Notes under the pieces: generated by a model
Databases searched by the model: none
Seen by the model: the letters and a program-made list of their open reading frames with translations, nothing else
What the model was told of the DNA's origin: nothing
Part shown: in pieces, positions 18,047 through 26,739 of the stretch
Layout of the letters: each line of letters begins with the position of its first letter
Position numbering within the stretch: position 1 is the first letter of the stretch
Origin: Halobacteriales archaeon YIM A00010
GTDB lineage: Archaea > Halobacteriota > Halobacteria > Halobacteriales > Haloarculaceae
Length of the DNA stretch: 64,000 bases
Direction: 5' to 3'
Assembly (NCBI GenBank): GCA_025041175.1
Contig: JAKCFJ010000003.1
Coordinates: 62,001-126,000, forward strand
Program-made: the position numbers and the translations under genes

Positions 18047-18678
18047 TCAGATTAGCTGATTTTGGCAGAAGGCTCGAGCACGAAGGTGTTTCAGCAGTCA
18101 TCGGATTGACGTGGAAGAAGTAATTGTAAATTGGTTAGTTCGTCGTTTGATATCTTTATAGAGGCGTTCGATCGTATTTCGTTATCCGTGTGTTTCATGA
18201 CGAACGATACGTCCATGACGACGAAGTGCTTGCTGAAGCCATGGCACTCCATCGACGAGAAACCCGGTGTCGAAGATGTCGTGTTTCTCTTTCAATTCGC
18301 TGAAAAAGATATCTGAAAGACCGGTGTTTTGCGCGGTTCACATCTTTACATGAGGGAATTCGTTTGTTTTGGGGTCGACAGCTGCATACAGCCAGTACCG
18401 CTGGTTATCGATCTGGATCACTGTCTCGTCAACCGCAATGTGATCCGTATCCTGCCCTTCCTCGGGCTGTAGCTCGGCTTTCTGTACCCAATTATGGACA
18501 GTTGATCTGGCTCGACTGACACAGAATCATCGAATTCAGAGATGGTATTCGAAAGTGATAGCCCTGCCAAATGAAGGCGAATACCCGCCTTCATCAGCGG
18601 CTCCGGTGTCGCTTCGTGCTCCACAAAATCCACTTCCATACAGTCGCTACAACCATCGAGGCGGGCGATTTCTGCCAT
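18047..18678 (-). pseudogene. IS6-type transposase relic
   Basis: The relic opens with MAEIARLDGCSDCMEVDFVE and LHLAGLSLSNTISEFD, the standard start of haloarchaeal IS6 transposases. It then loses frame, continuing as YWLYAAVDPKTNEF, FFSELKEKHD, GFLVDGVPWLQQALRRHGR, an in-frame stop, RNTIERLYKDIKRRT and finally CQNQLI before the stop. At least two frameshifts and two internal stops are present. It ends a few bases before the methyltransferase start codon. Confidence 0.8.
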
Positions 18679-18930
18679 TGATCATCAAAATATCGTCCCG
18701 CCTCAACCTTCATCCGTATCTGAACAGTGCGGTCGAGTATGCCTCCAGATGGATACACAACCGTCACAATCAGCGATAGCTTGGCCACGAAGCCCACGCG
18801 GTGGGAGGAAGACCTGCGCTGACTGCTCATCCATCGTTGACCGATGCTTGCTTCGCCAGTAGAATCGATGGTACGGGCTATCGAGCTGAGCGTCGCAAGT
18901 ATCCCGGACAGATGGATCAGCGGCTGAACG

Positions 18931-18938
18931 CTTATATT
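18931..18938 (+). promoter_or_regulatory. TATA box for small haloarchaeal protein
   Basis: CTTATATT lies about 26 bp before the ATG at 18961, the spacing expected for a leaderless archaeal transcript. Confidence 0.5.
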
Positions 18939-18960
18939 CGCAGAACGTATAGATCAAGAT

Positions 18961-19173
18961 ATGTTCCGTGGTCTCCTGACTCGGCTCACCGCCCGCTTCA
19001 AGAGCGATAGGGCTGCCGATGACGAAGAGACGGAAGATAGTCGATTCATCCCCTCTGTCCTTGATTCTTCCGTGCGGTACTCACACGGAGGAAGCAATCC
19101 CGAGGGGGATCGTGAGATAGCCCAAATCGAAGAAGAAGCTCAGAGGCTTTCAGAACACCAACGCAAGAAGTGA
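18961..19173 (+). CDS. Small conserved haloarchaeal protein
   Basis: A 70-aa acidic protein with a recognisable haloarchaeal pattern: basic N-terminus (MFRGLLTRLTARFK), acidic stretch, then FIPSVLDSSVRYSHGGSN and a charged helix IAQIEEEAQRLSEHQRKK. Its function is unknown. A TATA-like element at 18931-18938 supports transcription. It appears to be a genuine small gene because the coding-biased sequence and conserved core are intact. Confidence 0.7.
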   Translation: MFRGLLTRLTARFKSDRAADDEETEDSRFIPSVLDSSVRYSHGGSNPEGDREIAQIEEEAQRLSEHQRKK

Positions 19174-19310
19174 CGACGAATTCCTATTGCTACCGGTAGC
19201 GTCTCCTTGTCTCGCAGGGTGCGCCCGTCAGTAGCCACTTCTTTGTTTACAGGGTGGGCAACTACACGCGCTCCAGAAGACACAAGCCAACAATCACCAT
19301 TAACGTACTC

Positions 19311-19871
19311 ATGCCAGGAGCACGCATCGAGAGCGGCGAACGGATCACACTTCGGACACTCGAACACGAGGACATTCCGTTCATTCAGCGCGCGTACGCC
19401 AATCCCGAGATTCGCTACCCCGGAGGCGTCCCTCTTCGGAACCAGAAGCAGCTTGAAGAATGGCATGAGGGAACGAGCGGGGATCAGTTTCTCGTCTGTC
19501 TTGATGAGGATGACGCTGGTCCCGGCCAACCGGATGAGGACGATGTACAGCCAATTGGTGCGATTTCTCTGAAGGACGCCGACTGGCGACGCCCCGAACT
19601 CTCCTACTGGCTGGTTCCGGAAGTCCACGACGAAGGGTACGGCAAAGAGGCCGTCTCCCTCGTTATCGAGTACGTTTTCCGGGTGTATGCCACCCCTGCC
19701 GTGGGCGCTGGAGTCTACGATTTCAATGACGCCTCCCGTGGCCTCTTAGAGTCGCTCGGGTTCATCGAAGAAGGACGCATTCGGAAGGAACGCTTCATCA
19801 ACGGCGAGTACCACGACTCAGTCCAGTACGGACTGCTCCGTCAAGAATGGAAGAATCACAAACAGATCTGA
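19311..19871 (+). CDS. GNAT family N-acetyltransferase (RimJ/RimL type)
   Basis: A ~186-aa acetyltransferase. It begins MPGARIESGERITLRTLEHED, the common RimJ/RimL-like opening; an upstream in-frame Met at 19254 adds 19 residues unlike the family. The acetyl-CoA-binding segment corresponds to VPEVHDEGYGKEAVSLVIEY, and the C-terminus has NDASRGLLESLGFIEEG, the alpha-4/beta-6 hallmark. It acetylates an amino group of a protein or small molecule; the target is unknown. No operon partner is seen. Confidence 0.88.
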   Translation: MPGARIESGERITLRTLEHEDIPFIQRAYANPEIRYPGGVPLRNQKQLEEWHEGTSGDQFLVCLDEDDAGPGQPDEDDVQPIGAISLKDADWRRPELSYWLVPEVHDEGYGKEAVSLVIEYVFRVYATPAVGAGVYDFNDASRGLLESLGFIEEGRIRKERFINGEYHDSVQYGLLRQEWKNHKQI

Positions 19872-19938
19872 GAGAGCAAATCCGCTGGGGTTGTTTCGGT
19901 GCCACTCTGCCAGAGTTGTTCCCTAACTCCAATAGATT

Positions 19939-20321
19939 TCACTCCGAATCGGGGCCGTTCCAGTGGGTCAGTTCGAGAAAGTTGCCATCGGGGTCGTGGA
20001 AGTAGATGCTCGTCCGAGATTCGCGCACCTCCATGTCTCTCTCGACCAATCGCTGTTTGACGGTACTGATTTCGTCTTCAGTCGCGCGGAATGCCAGATG
20101 TGGGTCGTTCTTTCCGGGATGGTCAGGCATCGCATCCGGTCGGACAGAGAAGTTCAACCATTCATCGCCGCCTATATCATCCAGAAGTAGTTGGCTGTCT
20201 CGATAGTGTTCTCCGAGCTGTCGGGGCCGATTGGAGAGAACCTCGATATCTCCTCGTAAAATGAAACAGCGCGAGGAATATCCGACACGGCTAACGCCGC
20301 ATGATGGGTTCCATCGACCAT
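19939..20321 (-). pseudogene. VOC family (glyoxalase/dioxygenase-like) gene with frameshift
   Basis: The N-terminus MVDGTHHAALAVSDIPRAVS with FYEE starts at 20321 in one frame. The rest (VLSNRPRQLGEHYRDSQLLL, FSVRPDAMPDHPG, SIYFHDPDGNFLELTHWNG) is in another frame. The shift lies near 20240-20280. The combined product would be a ~127-aa VOC domain with metal ligands in HHAAL and FLELTHW. No reading frame covers it all, so it is a recent pseudogene or contains a sequencing error. An ORF reaching back to 20445 is an artefact of the shift. Confidence 0.75.
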
Positions 20322-20644
20322 ACCACGCACTATCGGTGGCACTGACTTCAATCCCCGCCGCGGCGCGGGCAGGATACACATGTGCCGCGCCGCGACCACG
20401 CCGATCACGCCAGCGCGCGCACCCGCTGCGAACTGACGGGCTCACCGACTACCTGGATTGCATGTTAATGGAGAACGTGAAATTAGATGAGGACCAGACA
20501 TTGTACCTGTCTGCCATGATGGTGCCTCTCGATCGTCTCGTCAGGCGCACGTTCGTACGCTGCCCACTCTATGTCCCTCTCGTACGCTGCGTCCGGAAAA
20601 CGTTGTCAGGCATACTCCCACACTCCTGCTTCCTCTCCGAGATG
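20322..20644. other. Intergenic, no gene seen
   Basis: GC-rich spacer upstream of the VOC relic. It includes an imperfect GC palindrome region around 20350-20410. No supported gene. Confidence 0.5.
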
Positions 20645-21112
20645 CTACCGACCGATCCCAGAGATGCCCCCGGCTTCACCTGCGTCGTGAACGGCCGCTC
20701 CGATCCCTCCGGCAATGGTGCTTGGAATGGCGGTGACGAGGCAGTACATGGCGGTGAAAAGGAAGTACACTCCAATACCAATGAGACCGATCCGGCTCCA
20801 GAGGTCACCCCCGAACAGGCTGGCCACCACCACTGTGATCACGATGGTACTGATGCCGATACCGAGTCCGCCAATCGCGCCCGCAAGGAGGCCGTGCCAG
20901 CCGCCGCTCTTGACGCCGCTGGGGGAAAGATACCCAGCGGTGACTCCCCCGGCGAGCCCGGCGACGATAGGCCAGTGTATGGAAGCGTAATGGAAGAGGA
21001 AGTAGAACCCATCAATGTCGAGTGCTGTTCCACCGAAAAAGAGGAGCTTCACGACAGTGTCGATTCCCAGTCCAACGAGAGCGCCGATGCCGACGGTTCG
21101 CCAGCGTGTCAT
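20645..21112 (-). CDS. DUF5518-like haloarchaeal membrane protein
   Basis: A ~155-aa membrane protein with four or five hydrophobic segments. GLAGGVTAGYLSPSGVKSGG followed by WHGLLAGAIGGLG is characteristic of the DUF5518-type family common in haloarchaea. Function unknown. The start MTRWRTVGIGALVG (21112) is chosen because the first helix begins right after it; Met codons at 21124 and 21154 are alternatives. It appears monocistronic. Confidence 0.75.
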   Translation of the reverse strand: MTRWRTVGIGALVGLGIDTVVKLLFFGGTALDIDGFYFLFHYASIHWPIVAGLAGGVTAGYLSPSGVKSGGWHGLLAGAIGGLGIGISTIVITVVVASLFGGDLWSRIGLIGIGVYFLFTAMYCLVTAIPSTIAGGIGAAVHDAGEAGGISGIGR

Positions 21113-21444
21113 TCTTTCTATTACCATCTCTGGTACGAAATATGTACCGGCCACGTCAGTGAACAGGGGAGGGTTGCATCAGCCGATGTCTAGGTAGTGT
21201 CCGATGCTGCTATTCATCAGCATGGCCACGACTGAAGCCAACGATGTCCCGATCCTCGCGGTCTCGCTTGCGATCGAGGGGTCGGCACCGTCTCCGATTG
21301 CGTATTTATGGAGAAGCATACAACACAGCCCAATTACGACCGTTCTACCCAGTCAGCAGGGAACGTCCCTCATTACAGGGTGTGAGCAAGAGTCGTCTCA
21401 GAATAGGGCCGTATGCAACGAGAGCGTCTGCTGGGACCGCCACG
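21113..21444. other. Intergenic, no gene seen
   Basis: Spacer between the DUF5518-like gene and the cupin gene. A short open frame on the plus strand from 21204 has no recognisable features. Confidence 0.5.
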
Positions 21445-21921
21445 CTATAGACTGATTCGGTCGGTTTCGGTTCCGCAGTCTGAGCACTGGATTACGAGCA
21501 CCTTTGGGCTTTCCGTTATTTCGGGGGCCTGTATGGTGCGTTCGCTACACTGAGTGCAATTTCTGAGATACTCGATCTCCTTGGATCCACGGGGTGCTCC
21601 GAGGGCGAGTGCTTTCACTCGGTCGTCTGTCTGATTGGTTCCAAGCTGAAACTCGCCCGGTGCGAATCGGATGACTTCACCGGCTCCGACATCTACATCG
21701 CCCGCTTCGGTCTCGAAGGTTGGTCTGCCAGCTTGAATGTAGAATACTTCTTCTTGATCATGATGGCGGTGATAGTCGTACCCGAAGCTCTCGCCGGGGG
21801 CAAGCTCAAAGTAATTGATGGCGAGATCGGTCGTGTTGAGCGCCTGCGAGAGTGGCCGGAGAACATCCGCTGGACTGTTTGATGGTGGCGTGTCGATGTC
21901 TTCGATGCTCACTTTGTTCAT
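21445..21921 (-). CDS. Cupin domain protein with C-terminal zinc-ribbon-like tail
   Basis: A 158-aa protein. Residues ~30-110 form a cupin barrel: PGESFGYDYHRHHDQEEVFY supplies the metal-binding histidines and glutamate, and the second motif is weaker. The C-terminus has two Cys pairs (NCTQC and QCSDC) that could bind zinc. The function is not predictable. The IS200/IS605 element ends about 35 bp upstream of the start codon, so this gene may have lost or exchanged its promoter. The pairing of cupin and ribbon is uncommon but known among haloarchaeal proteins. Confidence 0.8.
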   Translation of the reverse strand: MNKVSIEDIDTPPSNSPADVLRPLSQALNTTDLAINYFELAPGESFGYDYHRHHDQEEVFYIQAGRPTFETEAGDVDVGAGEVIRFAPGEFQLGTNQTDDRVKALALGAPRGSKEIEYLRNCTQCSERTIQAPEITESPKVLVIQCSDCGTETDRISL

Positions 21922-21964
21922 TCTCGTGAAACCCTTTGATTGCCATTGTGAACTGCGCCCGAGG

Positions 21965-23209
21965 TCAAGCCTCGGGGCTTCCTGCTTCTACGACGTGCTT
22001 TGCATTCACCGTTACCGAGGCGAACGCAGTGAGTACAGTCTGCACAGGCGTTGATTCGGCCAGTCCCTGACCTACAGAAAAGAGTTGTTCGAGTCCTCTG
22101 TCGAGGACGTTTTTCGCGGCATTGAGGTCCCGATCCTCGGTGTGCCCGCAGGCCGGGCACGAGTGTTCGCGTATCCAGACCGGTTTGTGTGTCTCGACAC
22201 CACACTGGTTGCATTCCTTGGTCGTTCCGGCTGGATCGACCGGAACGACGTGAGTCCCATACAGATCGCCTTTGTACTGCAACAGGCGGATGAAGCGGCT
22301 CCACGCCACATCCTGTTTGTTCTTGGCACTCTGAGATGTTTCGAGCATGGGTTTTACATCCAAGTCCTCGACGGCCACCACATCGTACTTCTTCACCAAC
22401 CACGTTGACAGCTTGTGTTGGAAGTCGAGCACCTTCCGCTTGATGCGACGTTTCGCTCTGGCGACCTTCTGGCGTTGTTTCTCCCAGTTGGCCGAACCAT
22501 GTTCTTTCCGGTCGAGCGATCGTTGCGCTCTGGCATATCGGTCGTATTCGTCGGTGAGGTCGATCGATTCGATCGAGGTGTCGTCCGACGTGTGGAGATA
22601 CGAGAGTATGCCGAGGTCGATCCCCACACAGTTCGTCCGGTCGATCTCCGCCGGAGATGGTTTCTCTGGGAGATCGTCGTCGGAGCGTTCGATCACGAGA
22701 CAGGCGTACCACTCGCCTGCCCGTTCTTTTTTCAAGATGACACGCTTGATGGCGTCTGTGTCCAGTATCTCGCGGTGGGTGCGAATGGGGAAGGTTCCGA
22801 TCTTCGAGAGCGTGAGCATCGCCCGGTCGTCCCGGCCCGTGTTTTGGTCCACGTTGTAGCCTTCTGACTGGTATGCCACTGATCGGAACTCGCCGCTTCC
22901 TTTCCACTTCAACCGTCCCGTTTTGCGACCGTTCTCCCGGTGTTTTTTGAGTACCGTCAGATCCTTGTGGATCTGACTCACCGTCTGTTGGGCTGCGTGA
23001 GCCAATACGTCTTTGAAGACTGGCCACTGTCGTTTCCAGCCGGGGAGCTTGTTGATTTGGTCGAACTCGCTCGGACGGTCATTTCGAGGAGAACGGTAGT
23101 AATCGCGGACAGCGTGATTGCGAATCTGCCGGTGAATATCGATGTGCCGCCACGCTTCGCTCGCGGCCTCCTCGTCGGGATACGCACGGAAACGAAGCGT
23201 GTAATCCAT
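21965..23209 (-). CDS. tnpB: RNA-guided endonuclease TnpB
   Basis: A 414-aa TnpB. The RuvC-like catalytic residues are all present: D198 in CVGIDLGI, E281 in VAVEDLDV and D361 in EDRDLNAAKN. The zinc ribbon has C333, C336, C351 and C354. TnpB cuts DNA guided by an RNA made from the element's 3' end and helps keep the transposon in place. The start MDYTLRFRAYPDEE (23209) lies 2 bp after the stop of a 42-aa ORF. The C-terminal tail runs through VVEAGSPEA, as in intact relatives. Confidence 0.92.
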   Translation of the reverse strand: MDYTLRFRAYPDEEAASEAWRHIDIHRQIRNHAVRDYYRSPRNDRPSEFDQINKLPGWKRQWPVFKDVLAHAAQQTVSQIHKDLTVLKKHRENGRKTGRLKWKGSGEFRSVAYQSEGYNVDQNTGRDDRAMLTLSKIGTFPIRTHREILDTDAIKRVILKKERAGEWYACLVIERSDDDLPEKPSPAEIDRTNCVGIDLGILSYLHTSDDTSIESIDLTDEYDRYARAQRSLDRKEHGSANWEKQRQKVARAKRRIKRKVLDFQHKLSTWLVKKYDVVAVEDLDVKPMLETSQSAKNKQDVAWSRFIRLLQYKGDLYGTHVVPVDPAGTTKECNQCGVETHKPVWIREHSCPACGHTEDRDLNAAKNVLDRGLEQLFSVGQGLAESTPVQTVLTAFASVTVNAKHVVEAGSPEA

Positions 23210-23211
23210 CG

Positions 23212-23340
23212 CTATTCGGCCTCCTTGCGCCGTTGATCGCGGATGGCCTTTTGCAGTAAACCACTCGGCCCGAGATGTGGTTGATCGTCCAACCACTCGG
23301 CCTGTTCATCCGGAACGGTAACTGTGTATCGTCGTGACAT
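23212..23340 (-). CDS. 42-aa ORF coupled to tnpB
   Basis: The frame reads MSRRYTVTVPDEQAEWLDDQ, then PHLGPSGLLQKAIRDQRRKE and AE. Its stop codon is separated from the tnpB start by only two bases, so translation is probably coupled. The N-terminus (RRYTVTVPDEQAEWL) resembles a ribbon-helix-helix or antitoxin-like opening, suggesting a small DNA-binding regulator of the element. It is conserved-looking but short; function is inferred from position only. Confidence 0.6.
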   Translation of the reverse strand: MSRRYTVTVPDEQAEWLDDQPHLGPSGLLQKAIRDQRRKEAE

Positions 23341-23393
23341 ACGTTCGAATATGCATTAGAACACATTAAGGCTGTCGATGATGTACCGCTGGT

Positions 23394-23792
23394 ATGCGTG
23401 TTCGCAGGTCGAACCATACTGTATACACGATCAACTATCATTTCGTGTGGTGTCCGAGATATCGGACCGCCATACTGGACCGCATTGAATCGTCGTTGGA
23501 ACAGAGTATTCGAACGGTGGCTGACGAATATGGATACGACATCCTCTCGCTCCATATCTCGTCCGATCACGTCCATCTGTTTTTGTCGGCCCATCCGAAA
23601 CACGCACCCAGCGAGGTCGTGCGGACGGTCAAAAGCATCACCGCTCGGGAAATGTGGGAACAACACGAATCGTTGTTGGAACGAAAGTTTTGGAGTGGTG
23701 GGTTCTGGGAACAGTCGTACTACGTCGGAACGACTGGCGAGATGAGCAGTCGGACGGTTGAACGGTACATCAACCGCACTGAACATGTCTGA
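23394..23792 (+). CDS. tnpA: IS200-type Y1 transposase TnpA
   Basis: A 132-aa HUH-superfamily transposase, normal size. The HUH motif is H59-V-H61 in SDHVHLF, and the catalytic tyrosine is probably Y125 in VERYINRTE. It cuts and rejoins single-stranded DNA at the element ends. It is divergent from the 42-aa ORF and tnpB, with about 50 bp between starts, which probably holds both promoters. No disruption is seen. Confidence 0.92.
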   Translation: MRVRRSNHTVYTINYHFVWCPRYRTAILDRIESSLEQSIRTVADEYGYDILSLHISSDHVHLFLSAHPKHAPSEVVRTVKSITAREMWEQHESLLERKFWSGGFWEQSYYVGTTGEMSSRTVERYINRTEHV

Positions 23793-24015
23793 GTCAAGCG
23801 CACGGCCTTCACCCTCGGGGTCAAGCCCCGAGGTTCTCGGCCTGTATTTTCTATAGATCTGTCTTCCGATGGTTCGCACGACTGATGGCGGCGTTGCCTC
23901 CACCCACAATATTCACATCTCGATACCGGGGTGTTGCTGCGCCGAGTACGCCGGAGCACCCACTCGCTGTTACATCCTCAATTGACCCGGAAGGAGAGTG
24001 ATACCCTATGTACGC

Positions 24016-24192
24016 TCAACTGTCGAGGCAAATAGTAGAGTCTATAATTATTTCAGGTTCCCCCTCGTCACGGGCCTCCTTAATACACACTTTTTCAAGG
24101 ATATCACGTTGTTTTTGCACTAGTTCGAGGAGTTTGTCGGGAGGTTCCGACAAATCGAGATTTTCTGGAGGATAATCCTTCCCAGCTTCCAT
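24016..24192 (-). CDS. Hypothetical 58-aa protein
   Basis: A short acidic frame, MEAGKDYPPENLDLSEPPDK then LLELVQKQRDILEKV, ending STICLDS. It has a predicted helix with heptad-like leucines and a haloarchaeal amino-acid bias. No family is recognised. It sits upstream of the formaldehyde dehydrogenase gene's end on the same strand. It is reported with low confidence because it is short and has no supporting promoter. Confidence 0.35.
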   Translation of the reverse strand: MEAGKDYPPENLDLSEPPDKLLELVQKQRDILEKVCIKEARDEGEPEIIIDSTICLDS

Positions 24193-24246
24193 GTGGTAAT
24201 ACAGTACGGGGCCGTCTCATGGACAATAAGGCTTTGAGGAGCCGCG

Positions 24247-25410
24247 CTACGGCTCCAGGAGGACCTTCGTGACGCCCTCCTCACGGTTATCGAACGCTTC
24301 GTACATCTCGGGCGCCTCGTCGAGATCGACGCGATGGGAGACCACGAAGCTCGGATCAGCACGTCCCTCGATGATCATGTCACGTAGTCGTTGGTTGTAC
24401 TGCTTGACGTTGCACTGGCCGGTACCGAGACGCTGGCCTTTTTCGAACAGCAGCCCGAAGTCGATGCCAAGCCGGCCCTGAGCAGCCATCTCATCCGGCG
24501 CACCGGGATCCTCGGGGACGTACAGCCCGGGGATGCCGAGTTCACCGGTCGGACGCACTGTCCTGATAAGGTTGTTGAGAACGAGCGCGGGATTCTCTCG
24601 GGCCGGATCGTAGGCGTCGTCAGCTTCCTCTTCAGGGTCGACCGCCTGGTAGCCGACCGCATCGACGCCCTTGTCGACTCCACCTCCGTAGTCGTCTTTG
24701 ATCTGCTCGACGGGATCACTTTCCTCGAAATTAATCGTCGTGGCGTCGCAGTAGTCCTCAGCGAGGTCGAGCCGGCTCGGCACCCGATCGACGATGTAGA
24801 TTTTCGAAGCCCCCCTGAGCTTGGCGCTATAGGCGGCCATCAGTCCGACAGGACCCGCTCCATATACGGCGATCGACTCACCCGGTCGGAAGTTGGCAAG
24901 CTCGGTGCCATGCCAGCCAGTCGGGAAAATATCTGCCAACATCGCGAAGGAATCCTCGTGTTCGTTGCCTTTTGGGAGTTTCAGCGCGTTAAAGTCCGCG
25001 TAGGGAATGCGGAGCTTCTCGGCCTGTCCACCCTTGTACGGTCCCATCGCCACGTAACCGTACGCCCCTCCGGCGAACCCGGAATTGACGTTGGTACAGA
25101 AGCCGGTGTAGCCGTTTTCACAGTTGGTGCAGAATCCGCAGGCAACGTTGAACGGTGCGACGACGCGGTCGTTCACCTCGAGATCACTGACAGCCTCACC
25201 AACTTCGGTAACGACGCCCATATTCTCGTGGCCGAAGACGATTCCTGGCTCTGCGGCCGTCCGCCCCTCGTACATGTGCAGGTCCGACCCACAGATTGCG
25301 GTGGTCGTGATGTCGATTAGCACGTCGTTGGGATGCTTGATTTCCGGTTCGTCGACTTCCTCGATTGCTACCTCGTGTTCACCCTGATACACAACAGCAT
25401 TCATTGACAT
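24247..25410 (-). CDS. Zinc-dependent dehydrogenase, glutathione-independent formaldehyde dehydrogenase-like
   Basis: A 387-aa medium-chain alcohol dehydrogenase. Catalytic zinc ligands are in AICGSDLHMYEGR and FGHENMG; the structural zinc is held by CGFCTNCENGYTGFC. The NAD-binding glycine motif is YGAGPVGLMAA. The large insert after GVDAVGYQ (residues ~250-300) is typical of the Pseudomonas putida formaldehyde dismutase/dehydrogenase group. It would oxidise formaldehyde, or another aldehyde or alcohol, with tightly bound NAD. A formate dehydrogenase set begins 1.3 kb away on the same strand, which supports a formaldehyde-to-CO2 route. Confidence 0.87.
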   Translation of the reverse strand: MSMNAVVYQGEHEVAIEEVDEPEIKHPNDVLIDITTTAICGSDLHMYEGRTAAEPGIVFGHENMGVVTEVGEAVSDLEVNDRVVAPFNVACGFCTNCENGYTGFCTNVNSGFAGGAYGYVAMGPYKGGQAEKLRIPYADFNALKLPKGNEHEDSFAMLADIFPTGWHGTELANFRPGESIAVYGAGPVGLMAAYSAKLRGASKIYIVDRVPSRLDLAEDYCDATTINFEESDPVEQIKDDYGGGVDKGVDAVGYQAVDPEEEADDAYDPARENPALVLNNLIRTVRPTGELGIPGLYVPEDPGAPDEMAAQGRLGIDFGLLFEKGQRLGTGQCNVKQYNQRLRDMIIEGRADPSFVVSHRVDLDEAPEMYEAFDNREEGVTKVLLEP

Positions 25411-25948
25411 CTGTTATTACCTCACAATACACCAATGGATGATCTAAGGGTTATAGTTTTCTAAAAATAGCTAGTAAATTATTTAGAATGAGTCACTTGA
25501 TCAAGATATTAGTGCACATATTTGGAATGCAAATATTCAAAGCGGCTTACAGAGAGCGTTGAGCCACTCTCTATCGAATAGCAGCGGGGAATCACGCCGG
25601 CTTTCCATCACACCTAGCGTGTGCCCGTTCTGCTGCCGACACGGAGGATGAAACCATGTCGGTGTCTGGCGTTGACAAGAGCGAAGCTCTCGTTCGCACA
25701 CCAGAACTCGTAGAGTTCTGGGGACGTTCAGTCCGCGGCCAACACCCAACAACAGGATCGGGCGAGTGGTCGTCAGACCCACCTGTCCCACTGCCGTGCC
25801 GCGCCGCTCACTCTGATGCTCGGTGGGACAGACGCGGGGGGACTGTATCAAAATCATACTAGTGAGATGGGTCCGCGGAAGCCCAGCAAGAGCGTAACAC
25901 AGTATGTCCTCGCTAGTACTACTGATCGTGGCTGATCGCTCCTAAACA
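25411..25948. other. Intergenic with hairpins, possible IS relic
   Basis: The first ~120 bp are AT-rich and probably hold the dehydrogenase promoter. From 25540 to 25860 the sequence has transposon-like features (hairpins and fragmentary frames), but no named family could be assigned. The last 90 bp show nothing. Confidence 0.5.
25675..25721. repeat. Two tandem short hairpins
   Basis: An 8-bp stem with one mismatch around loop GAA (25675-25693) and a perfect 9-bp stem CCAGAACTC/GAGTTCTGG with loop GTA (25701-25721). Stem length, loop size and tandem spacing match the blocks at 481-579 and 45005-45054. Confidence 0.7.
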
Positions 25949-26221
25949 CTACTGAAAATCAGAACGGTACTCTCCCGTTACTATGTTGGAAATGATTGCG
26001 AACCCAGCCATGACGATCACGAACAGCAGATTGAACCGTGCGTTCGGCGTGGTCGTTTTGCGCCGGAAGAACTGACTCCCACACTGGGGACAGATCGTAT
26101 CCGAACTACCGAACTCTGTTCCACACACCGTGCATTCGTGGCTGTCTTGTTCGTCGCTCCCGATGCCTATCGGCGTCAGATCGAGCCCAAAGAGGCGTTT
26201 GAGGGTCATCGTTCGTTCCAT
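25949..26221 (-). CDS. Zinc-ribbon membrane protein
   Basis: A 90-aa protein with an N-terminal zinc ribbon (ECTVCGTEFGSSDTICPQCG, four cysteines in two CxxC pairs, residues ~29-48). One C-terminal transmembrane helix follows (FNLLFVIVMAGFAIISNIV). Such small ribbon-TM proteins are frequent in haloarchaea, with unknown roles. The ribbon probably faces the cytoplasm. It lies downstream of the PRC-barrel-like gene on the same strand. Confidence 0.75.
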   Translation of the reverse strand: MERTMTLKRLFGLDLTPIGIGSDEQDSHECTVCGTEFGSSDTICPQCGSQFFRRKTTTPNARFNLLFVIVMAGFAIISNIVTGEYRSDFQ

Positions 26222-26308
26222 ACTCGTTTTTCTCCAGAAGATTACTTAGTTGTTAGCCGCGCTGTTTCGAATCAAGATACACGCTAGTGTGATGTACGTT
26301 CCTGTGGA

Positions 26309-26644
26309 TCAGAATTCAGTGGGATCCCCATGACCCTCACGCCCCGGAATTTCGTCGTAGGAAACGGACTCGTGTTCGGCTTCGGTGGCGTAGGTCGGCC
26401 AGAAATGGATCTCGTCCTCCGTTACCTCCGCGACAGAGGCACGTGATGCTCCTGCGAGGTACTCCCCTCCGTCTTTGATTCCCGTTATCTCGGAGATTTT
26501 CATGTCGCTGCGAAGTTCGGGATTGATGTCATCCGCGATGCGGATGTACAGCGTGGGTCCGTTCATCCCCTGCAGCGTACCGATATGATGGTCTTCAGCG
26601 GTGTATATTGGCTTGCCGATGTCGTCTTCGGTTACATCTTTCAT
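26309..26644 (-). CDS. PRC-barrel-like small protein
   Basis: A 111-aa acidic protein. MKDVTEDDIGKPIYTAEDHH then IGTLQGMNGPTLYIRI resembles a PRC-barrel opening; ASVAEVTEDEIHFWPTY continues the beta-rich pattern. Haloarchaeal proteins with this layout are common but uncharacterised. It may bind RNA or protein partners as other PRC-barrels do. It is separated from the formate dehydrogenase gene end by about 95 bp and is on the same strand. Confidence 0.65.
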   Translation of the reverse strand: MKDVTEDDIGKPIYTAEDHHIGTLQGMNGPTLYIRIADDINPELRSDMKISEITGIKDGGEYLAGASRASVAEVTEDEIHFWPTYATEAEHESVSYDEIPGREGHGDPTEF

Positions 26645-26739
26645 GGCTAGGGACTAGTTCGAGATGGTATAATATAATCTCCACACTTGTATACGAAGAT
26701 TGGCACTCTATCAGCAATTCAGTCGTCTGCTGCCGTGGA

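Larger units (their letters stand above)
21947..23840. mobile_element. IS200/IS605 family element with tnpA and tnpB
   Basis: A compact element with divergent tnpA (plus) and tnpB (minus). Both flanks carry stem-loops with loop TCAAG: CCCGAGG/CCTCGGG at 21958-21976 and CCTCGGGG/CCCCGAGG at 23813-23833. These subterminal hairpins replace inverted ends in this family. The left hairpin contains the tnpB stop codon, where the guide (omega) RNA normally overlaps. Exact ends are estimated. Both coding genes look intact, so the element may be active. Confidence 0.8.
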
